From the NCBI RefSeq assembly GCF_001039575.1, contig NZ_JIBT01000050.1, positions 1-43,330 on the forward strand: DNA of 43,330 bases, read 5' to 3'. Shown piece by piece: positions 1 through 7,206 of this stretch (within the stretch, counting starts at the first letter, position 1; every line of letters begins with the position of its first letter). The position numbers and the translations under genes were made by a program. Source of the DNA: Halomonas sp. PR-M31. GTDB taxonomy: Bacteria; Pseudomonadota; Gammaproteobacteria; Pseudomonadales; Halomonadaceae. The notes beneath the pieces are model-generated. The model saw nothing but the letters and a program-made list of their open reading frames with translations. It ran no database searches and had not been told where the DNA came from.

Positions 1-35
1 AACAGCCGCGGACATTCTCGGCACACTCTTGAAAA

Positions 36-896
36 TCAGCCGTTGACGACCGTGCCACCGTTCGGGTGAATCGTCTGACCGCTGATGAACGATGAGTCCA
101 GGCTCGCCAGAAACACGTAGACCGGACCGAGCTCGCTGGGCTGGGCAGCCCGCCCCATGGGAGTGCCTGAACCGAGGCCTTCGACCCACTGCGGATCGTG
201 CGCCGAGGTGGCGGGCTGCAGCGGCGTCCAGACAGGCCCCGGGGCCACCGCGTTGACGCGAATGCCGCGACCGACAACCTGATTGGACAGGCTGCGAGTA
301 AAGGCGACGATCGCGCCCTTGGTCGCGCTGTAATCGACTAGGAAGTTAGGGCCGATATAGGCATTGATCGAGGCGGTGTTGATGATCGTATCGCCTGCTT
401 TGAGATGGGGTAGCGCGGCCTTGGCCAGATAGAACTGGCTATGGATGTTGGTATCGAAGGTGTGGCGCCATTGCTCGTCCGGAAGTTCGGTCAAGTCCTC
501 CTGGACCCATTGGGTACCGGCGTTGTTGACTAAACAGTTGAACCCGCCAAGTGTCTCGACGGTTTCAGCCACGCACCGGCGGCAGAAATCCGCCTGGGTA
601 AGATCGCCTTCGAGCAGATGGCAGCGCCGCCCTTCCGCCTCCACCAGACGTCTGGTTTCCTCGGCGTCAACGGTCTCGCTGAGATAGGCCACGGCCACGT
701 CGGCGCCCTCCCGGGCAAAGTGGATCGCTACCGAGCGTCCAATGCCGGAATCCCCTCCGGTCACCAGCGCCACCTTACCTTCCAGCTTGCCCGCGCCGCG
801 ATAGCCGTTGCGGATCATCTGCGCGGGCGGATCCATTTCGGCCTCGCTGCCCGGCGGGTTCTGGGATTGAGCACGAATTTCGAACTTGTCGTCCAT
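36..896 (-). CDS. SDR family oxidoreductase (YghA-like)
   Basis: A 286-residue NAD(P)-dependent short-chain dehydrogenase/reductase of the classical fold. After a roughly 37-residue N-terminal extension, the Rossmann motif TGGDSGIG appears near residues 46-53, followed by NNAG near 124-127 and the catalytic Ser-Tyr-Lys set (TASIN, then YSATK). The extended N terminus and the form of the glycine motif resemble the E. coli YghA group, which acts on small aldehydes or ketones; the actual substrate cannot be read from sequence. It is a soluble cytoplasmic enzyme. No co-directional neighbour is close, so it is probably transcribed alone. The start is the ATG at 896, upstream of which lies a non-coding stretch. 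The family is clear, the function only general. Confidence 0.9.
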   Translation of the reverse strand: MDDKFEIRAQSQNPPGSEAEMDPPAQMIRNGYRGAGKLEGKVALVTGGDSGIGRSVAIHFAREGADVAVAYLSETVDAEETRRLVEAEGRRCHLLEGDLTQADFCRRCVAETVETLGGFNCLVNNAGTQWVQEDLTELPDEQWRHTFDTNIHSQFYLAKAALPHLKAGDTIINTASINAYIGPNFLVDYSATKGAIVAFTRSLSNQVVGRGIRVNAVAPGPVWTPLQPATSAHDPQWVEGLGSGTPMGRAAQPSELGPVYVFLASLDSSFISGQTIHPNGGTVVNG

Positions 897-1030
897 GAGG
901 TTCTCCTTGGCGGTTCCTTCGCCTTGCTGGACGTGAGTGAAAAGCCGATTGTCTAACGCTAGTCGCCTTAGGTGCCTAGGGCAAACCGGACGTGTGGAAG
1001 GCTGAAAAACGTAAGCGTTCGGCCAGGTTG

Positions 1031-1267
1031 CTAAAGGCGCCTGACCGCCAAGGCAAGCGTCAGGGTCAGGGTCAGGGTCAGGGTCAGGGGCAAGCGTGGA
1101 AGCAGCGTATCTGCAGTTTGCGACGTTAGGCGTCCATTGGCATCAAAAGGGCCGAAGCCGCCCTGAGGTAGTCGCGACTTGCGATAGAACTTGAGAAGAT
1201 TAAGACTCTTGCCGGCCAACCAGTGGCGATGGGTGCTGCAATCGATCCAGCGGTTGATCTCGTCCAT
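1031..1267 (-). pseudogene. 5' fragment of an AGE-family sugar epimerase/isomerase
   Basis: The first about 50 codons read like the N terminus of N-acylglucosamine 2-epimerase/mannose isomerase family proteins: HRHWLAGKSLNLLKF is followed by SRLPQGGFGPFDANGR, matching the usual pattern of a helix with HxxWL and then the GGFGxLDxxGR turn. Family members are about 400 residues, whereas this frame stops after 78 and its end consists of Leu-Thr repeats encoded by a tandem hexamer. The body of the enzyme is missing, so this is a truncated relic. Identification rests on motif memory, not on an alignment. Confidence 0.55.
1059..1088. repeat. Five tandem copies of the hexamer GTCAGG
   Basis: Five perfect head-to-tail GTCAGG units run from 1059 to 1088. 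Read on the minus strand they encode alternating Leu-Thr at the broken end of the epimerase fragment. A short perfect hexamer array can change length by slippage, and it may mark the point where the gene was truncated. Confidence 0.9.
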
Positions 1268-1615
1268 GAGTTCGTCTTCCTATCGAGCGATATCCTGTTT
1301 ATCTCGTTGCTGACTCAGCATAGTCAGGGAACGAGGCACTAGCGAGCGTGCCGTCATGCCATGCTGGCGAATGGTTTTTCTACAGTTTTTGGAGACTTTT
1401 GAAAGAAAACCTGGTGTTAATGCGAACATCTTTTTTGCACTGGAATCATTGACGATAGTCGTCATAGCGAAAGGCACTCTAAAGACTTACCCCCTCGTTG
1501 ACCATATCCCTTCAGCGTCTGTTCGAGTTGAAGGCGATATGGTGCCACCGGGCAAAATTCTAGTCATTAGGTAGAGTCTGAAACTCGAGACCGCCGATTT
1601 TCGCCAACCTGTAAG
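1268..1615. other. Intergenic stretch with no supported gene
   Basis: About 350 bases between the epimerase fragment and the N-acetyltransferase. Only short opposing open frames (65 and 72 codons) are present; neither has a recognisable motif or a convincing ribosome binding site. The stretch is more AT-rich than the flanking core genes, in keeping with the N-acetyltransferase next to it. Confidence 0.5.
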
Positions 1616-2524
1616 CTATACCGTATCTTGCAAAAAATTCGTTAGATCTCGACGCTCATCAGGCGTTAACTGACTAACGCCATCCATCAAGAATACGTCC
1701 TTTAGCTGTGACAACAGCTCATCTACGCCGTCTAGAATCTTGCTTTGACTTGGTTGGCCAACCTGATGGCGTTGATACTTATTACCTGACAAAGTATGTC
1801 TTACGCCATGCTCATCAACTCTTGATGCCATTAGCTTGTTTCTAAAAGGTGATTCAGGATGAGTGGAGACATACCAATTTCCTACAATCAAGTCTATTTT
1901 AGCTAATGGAAAAAAGTAAAATGCATAAAGCATTTTCCATTTAGACTCAGCCTCACTGCAAAGAATATATCTCCCACGATTCACTTTAGCATGAGAAAAT
2001 TCCGGGCTGATACAATCTTGAACACTTTCATCTTTTATAATCTTGTAGCGGCCATGGGGCGTAGTTTGTATGTGAACTTCTTCTTGATCAAAAGTAAAGA
2101 TTAAAGGTGCAGTAGGCGCAAGGCCACCAAAACCTACATCAACTAGATAAGTAGTTTTATCAATAGTTACCATCAATGCTGTGTGGGTGCGAGGATTGCG
2201 TGCTTCGAGATTATCATCAATAATTACAGAACCAGTAACGATCCCTGCTTCATAGCCCAAATAGCGCAGCAGGGATAAAAACAAGCCATTCAGTTCATAG
2301 CAATACCCTCCTTCGCGGCGTTCGACCAGCTTGTCATAAACGACCTCTTCTTCTAAATCAACCGGCCTACCTAGAACGGTAGTCAAGCTTTGAAAAGGAT
2401 AATGTATCAAGTGAGACAGCTGTAAACGTCTAAGCGTATCTAAATCAGGCGTAATTGACTGGTCAATCTCTGACTGTGTAAAACCAAGTTGCCTGAGATA
2501 ATTCTCATAATTGATTCCATTCAT
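1616..2524 (-). CDS. Arylamine N-acetyltransferase (NAT)
   Basis: A 302-residue cytosolic enzyme that transfers acetyl from acetyl-CoA to arylamines, hydrazines or related amines. The Cys-His-Asp triad is visible in order: Cys in REGGYCYELN near residue 74, His in RTHTALMV near 114, and Asp in YLVDVGFGG near 129. The length is slightly above the usual 270-280 residues, with an extended C terminus. It starts at ATG 2524 with MNGINYENYLRQLGF, a typical family N terminus. Base composition is clearly more AT-rich than in neighbouring genes and codon use differs, which suggests horizontal acquisition. No obvious operon partner; the physiological substrate is unknown. Confidence 0.92.
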   Translation of the reverse strand: MNGINYENYLRQLGFTQSEIDQSITPDLDTLRRLQLSHLIHYPFQSLTTVLGRPVDLEEEVVYDKLVERREGGYCYELNGLFLSLLRYLGYEAGIVTGSVIIDDNLEARNPRTHTALMVTIDKTTYLVDVGFGGLAPTAPLIFTFDQEEVHIQTTPHGRYKIIKDESVQDCISPEFSHAKVNRGRYILCSEAESKWKMLYAFYFFPLAKIDLIVGNWYVSTHPESPFRNKLMASRVDEHGVRHTLSGNKYQRHQVGQPSQSKILDGVDELLSQLKDVFLMDGVSQLTPDERRDLTNFLQDTV

Positions 2525-2798
2525 AACCTATCCTGACTCCTTTTTCTCGATACTTACTTCGAAATATGACTCTGTAATGCTATAGCGAAGGTAAACACTA
2601 TACAGCGCCAATCACTTCCGGTTAAATCCGCATTGTTGCCACGTATTCTTCCAAAGCAAAGACAAAGTGCCCGGCAATAGCGGCAAGTCCTCCCTTGCTT
2701 AAAGGCTTGGCTTGCAGAGGATGTGAACGATGACCGTCGGAAATGAGGCGCTGACGTGGAGTTTAGTCGAGAAAAGCCGCATCGAGATCTGACGTCGG

Positions 2799-3482
2799 CT
2801 AGAACCTTGGGTTGATACTTAACGAGAGCATGGCGGAGAGCTGGCACAGCGGCCTTGCTGATACCTGTTGCAATGCATTGAAAGCATCCTGTACACGCTG
2901 CCTGTCGCGCTGACTCGTCGGCGTCTGGTCGATCACCCCGGCGGCCACCAGGCGTGCCACCACATCGCTGGTCAGCAGAAAGGTATCCTTGCCGACAAGT
3001 CGCAGGAAGCCGGCAGCGGAGCGCCCGCCCAGCCGAGCGCCACGCTTGGCCAATAGACGCCACAGGCCGATGATGTTGGCACCGGGCCAGTTGGCAATGA
3101 ACTCGCCAAAGCTTGTGTCCTGCTCCTGGCGAATATCCAGGATGAACTGGGCATTCCTGGGAATGGTCTGCAGCTTGGTGCGGTGACGGATAATGCGGTC
3201 ATTGTTCATGTGGCCGTCGATCTGCTCCGGGCTGAGCAACACGAGCGTCTCCGGGTCAAACCCCCAGAAGGCTTCCTCGAAGGCAGGCCACCTGGCATCG
3301 ACCACCGAGTGTGTCATGCCAGCCCGAAATACCCGCAGGCTCATGGCGGAAAGATAGCGATCGTCTCCCAGCTGCTTCAGCTCGTCAGGCGTCAGCGGGC
3401 TGGGCAGGAAGGCTTCCATGGCGTCGTCAGAGTCGAAACGATTGCGAACCCTGTCATGGAGCCAGCGGTAATTCAGTGTCAT
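2799..3482 (-). CDS. DNA-3-methyladenine glycosylase I family protein
   Basis: A 227-residue protein resembling the Tag family of helix-hairpin-helix base-excision glycosylases, which remove 3-methyladenine from alkylated DNA. The segment FRAGMTHSVVDARWPAFEEA with the following WGFDP matches the family's pattern of a glutamine/threonine-rich helix, a WxxF helix and an FDPE turn. IIRHRTKLQTIPRNAQ matches the conserved NRxKIxxxxxNA helix. The N-terminal zinc-binding cysteines of E. coli Tag are not evident, so this is probably the shorter, divergent COG2818 branch, whose activity is less certain. It is transcribed divergently from the lipoate ligase gene, with about 100 bases between the two starts. 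Confidence 0.75.
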   Translation of the reverse strand: MTLNYRWLHDRVRNRFDSDDAMEAFLPSPLTPDELKQLGDDRYLSAMSLRVFRAGMTHSVVDARWPAFEEAFWGFDPETLVLLSPEQIDGHMNNDRIIRHRTKLQTIPRNAQFILDIRQEQDTSFGEFIANWPGANIIGLWRLLAKRGARLGGRSAAGFLRLVGKDTFLLTSDVVARLVAAGVIDQTPTSQRDRQRVQDAFNALQQVSARPLCQLSAMLSLSINPRF

Positions 3483-3584
3483 GTCTACCTCGCTCTACCT
3501 GTGCCGTCGTTGACTCTTGCTGGCGGCGCTATACTCTCGACCATTATCCTCAATCGCTATCTTCGCTTCACCGCCAGGTTCGCT

Positions 3585-4592
3585 ATGATCTATATCGACA
3601 ACGAAGGCATTACCGACCCGCATGTCAATCTCGCCATCGAGGAGTACTGCATCCGCCATCTGCCTGGGGGCGAGGACTACCTGCTGTTCTACATCAACGC
3701 GCCGTCGATCATCATCGGCCGCAACCAGAACACCCTGGAAGAGATTCATCAGGCGTATATCGACGAGCACGGCATTCACGTCGTGCGACGCATCTCCGGC
3801 GGCGGCGCGGTGTATCACGACCATGGCAACCTCAATTTCAGCTTTCTGACCGACTTTTCCAAGGACAAACTGAACAACTTCAAACAGTTTGCCACGCCCA
3901 TCACCAAGGTGCTCAATGACATGGGCGTGCCAGCCGAGATGAAGGGCCGCAACGACATTGTGGTAGGCGATAAAAAGATCTCCGGCAATGCCCAGTTCTC
4001 CTCCACCAAGCGCATGTTCAACCACGGCACCCTGCTGCTGGACTGCGACTTGAGCCAAGTCACCAAAGCGCTTGACGTGAAGATGACCAAAATCACATCC
4101 AAGGGTCACAAGTCCGCCCGGGCGCGGGTTGCCAACATTGCCGAGTTTCTGGACGCACCGCTCTCTACCGAAGCGTTCAAGGAGAAAATACTGGCAAGCC
4201 TTTTCCCTGATGGTATTGAGCGCAAGACCTACCGCCTAACCGCCGAGGACTGGGACAGCATCAACACGCTGGTCGAGGAAAAATACCGCCAATGGGATTG
4301 GAACTACGGCCGCTCGCCAGACTTTGACATCCAACGCACCCGACATTTTGCCGCAGGGATTATCGATTTTCGTCTCAAGGTAAAGCGCGGCGGCGCCATT
4401 GAAAACGTCAAGATTTACGGTGACTTCTTTGGTCAACGTCCGGTCAGCGAGATCGAAGACGCACTGGTCGGCGTGCGCTACGACAAGCGCGAGATCGAAG
4501 ACGCCCTGCAGGACATTGACCTCTATCCCTACTTCGGCGAAGTGGACCGCGCCAAGTTTATCGACCTGATCTACGGGCCGGATGAGCAATAG
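3585..4592 (+). CDS. lplA: Lipoate-protein ligase A
   Basis: A 335-residue enzyme that activates lipoate with ATP and attaches it to lysines of the E2 subunits of 2-oxoacid dehydrogenases and of the glycine cleavage H protein. It shows the signatures RRISGGGAVYHDHGNLNFSF (lipoate/adenylate loop), then GRNDIVVGDKKISGNAQ with the conserved lysine, and HGTLL. A C-terminal accessory domain follows. The frame is open further upstream, but the start chosen is ATG 3585 (MIYIDNEGITDP), which is where family N terminus homology begins; an AGG lies about 6 bases upstream. It stands alone; the accessory island begins after its stop. Confidence 0.95.
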   Translation: MIYIDNEGITDPHVNLAIEEYCIRHLPGGEDYLLFYINAPSIIIGRNQNTLEEIHQAYIDEHGIHVVRRISGGGAVYHDHGNLNFSFLTDFSKDKLNNFKQFATPITKVLNDMGVPAEMKGRNDIVVGDKKISGNAQFSSTKRMFNHGTLLLDCDLSQVTKALDVKMTKITSKGHKSARARVANIAEFLDAPLSTEAFKEKILASLFPDGIERKTYRLTAEDWDSINTLVEEKYRQWDWNYGRSPDFDIQRTRHFAAGIIDFRLKVKRGGAIENVKIYGDFFGQRPVSEIEDALVGVRYDKREIEDALQDIDLYPYFGEVDRAKFIDLIYGPDEQ

Positions 4593-4783
4593 CCGAGTAT
4601 TGCACCAGGCATGAAAAAGGCAGCGGCGTCTAAGCTAGACAACAAGTGGTTTATGCTTGCGCGTTTTTGCTCACTATGAGTGATTGTATTGAAGAGATTT
4701 CGAACCCCAAGCCGATCATGAGCTATTCTGCGAAGACCACGCACGGGGCGCGTTCGCACATTTGAATTGGGTGCATCGGTGAT

Positions 4784-5787
4784 TCAAGCGAGCGCTGTAT
4801 CACCAGCCAGCATATTCATGATCAGACGAATCATTGTCTCTTTGTTGGCGGGGTCGGACTCCGCCACCAGGAGCGTCAGCGCTGCCAAGCCTACATCGTT
4901 GATCACAGGCTCTCTCGTCGATGACAATAGGCGCCCATTACGGTGCAGGAAATCGACGAACAGAAAAGCCGCACTGCGTTTGTTGCCGTCGGCGAATGGG
5001 TGGTTCTTGATCACGAAATAGAGAGGTGCGCCGCTTTCGATTCGACACTCGGGTAAGCTGGCTCGCCGAAAGCGGACTGGTCGAGATTGCCAAGTAACGA
5101 AGCTAAGCCATCGCCTCGGTCCCGCGCAAACAGTGCGGTTGCCTCTCCTCGCTCCATCAATTCGACCTTCAGCTCGTCTAGCGCTGATCTCGCTACCTCC
5201 AACGAGGGAAGCTGGCCGCCCGCCTGCACGTCAGGATCGCTCAACAACCCTTCGTCATAGCGCTGCAACAGTAGAAAAGTCTGTGCATAACGCGCGACGA
5301 TATCCACCAAACCGCGACCGCCCGACAGATCCAACGCAGGGCTACGTGCTGCCTTACGCACCAGCGCCATTGCCGCTTCCAACTCCTGGGCATTGGCTTC
5401 AAAGCGTTGACGATGCAGCGTCCAGCCCTGGGTGAGATGCTCCCGAAGCACGCGCGTTGCCCACTGGCGGAAACGGGTTCCTGCTTGAGACTTGACGCGA
5501 TAGCCAACCGAAATGATCACATCCAGGTTGTAATGCTCGAGGGCTCGCGTGACCTGCCGCGAGCCCTCCTGACGAACTATCCGGATATTCCGGATAGTTG
5601 GCGCTCTCTCCAGCTCGCCTTCATCGTAAACATTCAGCACATGCTCATTAATCGTGCGTACGTCTTTATCGAAGAGCTCGGACATCTGCCGCTGCGTCAG
5701 CCATACCGTCTCGCGGCTTTCATCCAGACGCACGTCGACCGCCTTCTCAGCATCTTCATAAATAAGAATTTGCAGCTGTTCGCTCAT
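4784..5787 (-). pseudogene. RhuM-Fic/DOC fusion protein, frameshifted
   Basis: The intact protein would be about 334 residues. The N-terminal RhuM part (MSEQLQILIYEDAEKAVDV, then TVWLTQRQMSELFDKD and VISVGYRVKSQ) is followed by a linker and a Fic/DOC domain with the catalytic motif HPFADGNKRS, which in this family transfers AMP or phosphate onto target proteins. The frame breaks at 5020-5025: the minus strand reads CTCTCT, and removing one CT restores the run HLYFVIKNHPFADGNKRS. As given, the first frame ends at 5011 just before the Fic motif, and the catalytic part lies in the other frame from 5014 to 4784. The start is ATG 5787 rather than an in-frame ATG at 5838, because family homology begins there. 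Such genes often sit in defence or mobile islands. Broken copy or assembly error cannot be told apart here. Confidence 0.85.
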
Positions 5788-5880
5788 GTCGGTCTTTTCG
5801 AGTGAATCCACTATCAAACGACCATAGCACGCCCCCATCGAAGAATCCGACAGGATCGTTTACGACATCGGACCCGACAC

Positions 5881-5940
5881 CGTCGATCAACCGAGCGGCA
5901 TGCTTGGTCTTGCGGACAAGGCATTGCCGCTGTCACAAGT
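5881..5940 (+). pseudogene. Relic of a second copy of the NACHT-like ATPase gene
   Basis: These 60 bases match 7962-8021 inside the large ATPase gene at 54 of 60 positions by eye count. They preserve the same reading frame, giving VDQPSGMLGLADKALPLSQ against VDQPSGTIDLADKALPLSE. Homology stops abruptly on both sides. This is either a remnant of a former paralogue or the scar of a recombination that deleted most of a copy; the TA genes lie between relic and full gene. Confidence 0.75.
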
Positions 5941-5953
5941 ATCGCCAACTCGT

Positions 5954-6217
5954 TCAATAGTGGTATCTACAAGATATAATCGTGAGGGAAGAATCTTCCA
6001 CGACATAAACCAAACGGTTGGTCTCATCAATACGGCGCGACCAAAAACCCGCCAGGTTTTCTTTAAGAGGTTCTGGTTTGCCAATACCTTCGAACGGAGA
6101 CCGCCTCATATCTGCTATTAGCTTGTTGATTCGCTTTAAAGTCTTCTTATCCTGACTTTGCCAATAGATATAGTCGTTCCAAGCCTCGTCGGTCCAACAA
6201 AGTAACCGACTACTCAT
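5954..6217 (-). CDS. yoeB: Toxin YoeB (RelE superfamily mRNA interferase)
   Basis: An 87-residue ribosome-dependent endoribonuclease that cleaves mRNA in the A site during translation. Length and sequence fit YoeB closely: W8 region WTDEAWNDYIYWQ, the KPEPLKENLAGFWSRRIDE segment, RLVYVV and the C-terminal CRYHY holding the catalytic His-Tyr pair. It overlaps the antitoxin gene by 8 bases (6210-6217), so the two are translationally coupled. No inactivating change is visible. Its product should be neutralised by YefM encoded just upstream on the same strand. Confidence 0.96.
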   Translation of the reverse strand: MSSRLLCWTDEAWNDYIYWQSQDKKTLKRINKLIADMRRSPFEGIGKPEPLKENLAGFWSRRIDETNRLVYVVEDSSLTIISCRYHY

Positions 6218-6470
6218 CTTTATCTACCAGCTCACGCTCAACTGCCTTTCCTGCTCTGTATTGTGCAATAGATTTATTCAAATGCTCAGCATTAGCAGGA
6301 GAACGCAAAAGGTGCACTGTCTCCATAAGGCTGTTGTAGTAATCAAGTGACATTACCACGGCATCTTCGGAATCACGGCGTGTAATCACAGCGGTGTCTG
6401 CATCGTCGACTACCCCGTCCAGCACTGCCTTGAGACCATTGCGAGCCTCAGTGAATGAAATAATTTTCAT
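6210..6470 (-). CDS. yefM: Antitoxin YefM (Phd/YefM family)
   Basis: An 86-residue antitoxin with an N-terminal DNA-binding Phd/YefM fold (MKIISFTEARNGLKAVLDGV, then VITRRDSEDAVVMSLDYYNS) and an acidic C-terminal tail that wraps YoeB. The start at 6470 is preceded by AGGAGAGG about 6 bases upstream, a strong ribosome binding site that would favour antitoxin over toxin synthesis. Upstream lie four TGTAC-type half sites, the classic operator of this family, so the pair should be autoregulated. The module appears intact and probably stabilises the surrounding island. Confidence 0.95.
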   Translation of the reverse strand: MKIISFTEARNGLKAVLDGVVDDADTAVITRRDSEDAVVMSLDYYNSLMETVHLLRSPANAEHLNKSIAQYRAGKAVERELVDKDE

Positions 6471-6482
6471 GGAGCCCTCTCC

Positions 6483-6540
6483 TGTACAGCGGACAGTACA
6501 AGTATAGAGAAAACGACCGACATGTACAGTATAGAGTACA
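6483..6540 (-). promoter_or_regulatory. yefM-yoeB operator and promoter region
   Basis: Two successive imperfect palindromes are visible: TGTACA at 6483-6488 with GTACA at 6496-6500, and TGTACA at 6523-6528 with GTACA at 6536-6540. E. coli YefM-YoeB is known to bind paired palindromes with a TGTACA core. A TATACT hexamer on the minus strand (6506-6501) lies between them and could be the -10 element, with a second TATACT further upstream. Binding would therefore cover the promoter. Confidence 0.8.
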
Positions 6541-6649
6541 TATTGACTTGCCGCTAACGCTGAAACAAGCGGCGGACCGACACATTGGATATAAAACCTG
6601 AGATCGACCAGTCAAAAGGGCCTTTGCCACGGAGCTCGAAGCGTTCGGC

Positions 6650-7008
6650 AAGCGATAGTCGAGTAGCTCAGCTGGGAGCCGATCTGGTCCATACAGCGTG
6701 ATTGTGGCGGCCTCGCCCTGACGCAGATAGTGCTCGTGGCCCTGCAAAGCCAGCGCAGAATGACAGCCAACATGCAGCGACAAACCCTCTCCCACTTGCA
6801 GGGTATGAACGACGCCCTCCAACTGCAGCCGCCTGCCTTTTCGCATATGGACATTACGCGCCAACGACTCCAGTCAGCCGCTGGCCACATAGCGCGCCAC
6901 GAGACTGCTCGAATAGCCATGCGTTCGCAGCCACCGGCTGGAAACTAGATCGGTGTCGTTCAGATGAGACAGCAGACGGTTTAAATTTTCGTCTTTTCGC
7001 TCACTCAT
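6650..7008 (-). pseudogene. AbiEi-family type IV antitoxin, nonsense-mutated and truncated
   Basis: From ATG 7008 the frame gives 44 residues with a winged-helix N terminus (RLLSHLNDTDLVSSRWLR, then GYSSSLVARYVASG). A TGA follows at 6876-6874 where AbiEi proteins normally have Trp (SGWLE). Beyond the stop the same frame continues the family sequence: LESLARNVHMRKGRRLQLEG, LSLHVGCHSALALQGHEHYL, and ITLYGPDRLP. Homology fades near 6650, so the C-terminal half is lost as well. Family antitoxins repress their own promoter and counter the nucleotidyltransferase toxin AbiEii. No AbiEii gene is seen in the window. A short inverted repeat, CTCACTCATGGTGAG, overlaps the start codon and may be the old operator. 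Confidence 0.75.
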
Positions 7009-7206
7009 GGTGAGTAAAATACAATACTTATAAACCTCATCTGGTTCATAGGTTTACAGAGCACGCTGATGGCTCATCGCCGGCGCCTGTTTGAGATGGC
7101 TAACCACGCTAAGCGACTCCAACGACAATGCGAAAATGGCGTATAGCGACGACCTCTATCCAGAGCAAACAAATGATAGGCTGATGTTTGGTAATGAGAT
7201 TTAATT

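Noticed and set aside
1059-1088. Telomere-like or CRISPR-like array
   Set aside because: Five perfect hexamers without spacers; too short and uniform for either.
2554-3063. Open frame of 169 codons on the minus strand next to the Tag-family gene
   Set aside because: It overlaps the glycosylase gene in another frame, is rich in Arg/Cys and shows no motif.
4593-4783. Small open frame between lplA and the Fic gene
   Set aside because: No motif or ribosome binding site, and it overlaps the lplA end antisense; treated as spacer at the island boundary.
6554-6649. Alternative minus-strand frame containing a GPFDWSISGF-like stretch after the AbiEi relic
   Set aside because: It looks protein-like but is only about 30 codons and matches no family I can name; it could be a further gene scrap.
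6448-6864. A stand-alone 138-residue gene from the TTG at 6864
   Set aside because: It is the in-frame continuation of the AbiEi gene after a stop codon; its last third is unrelated read-through into the yefM region.
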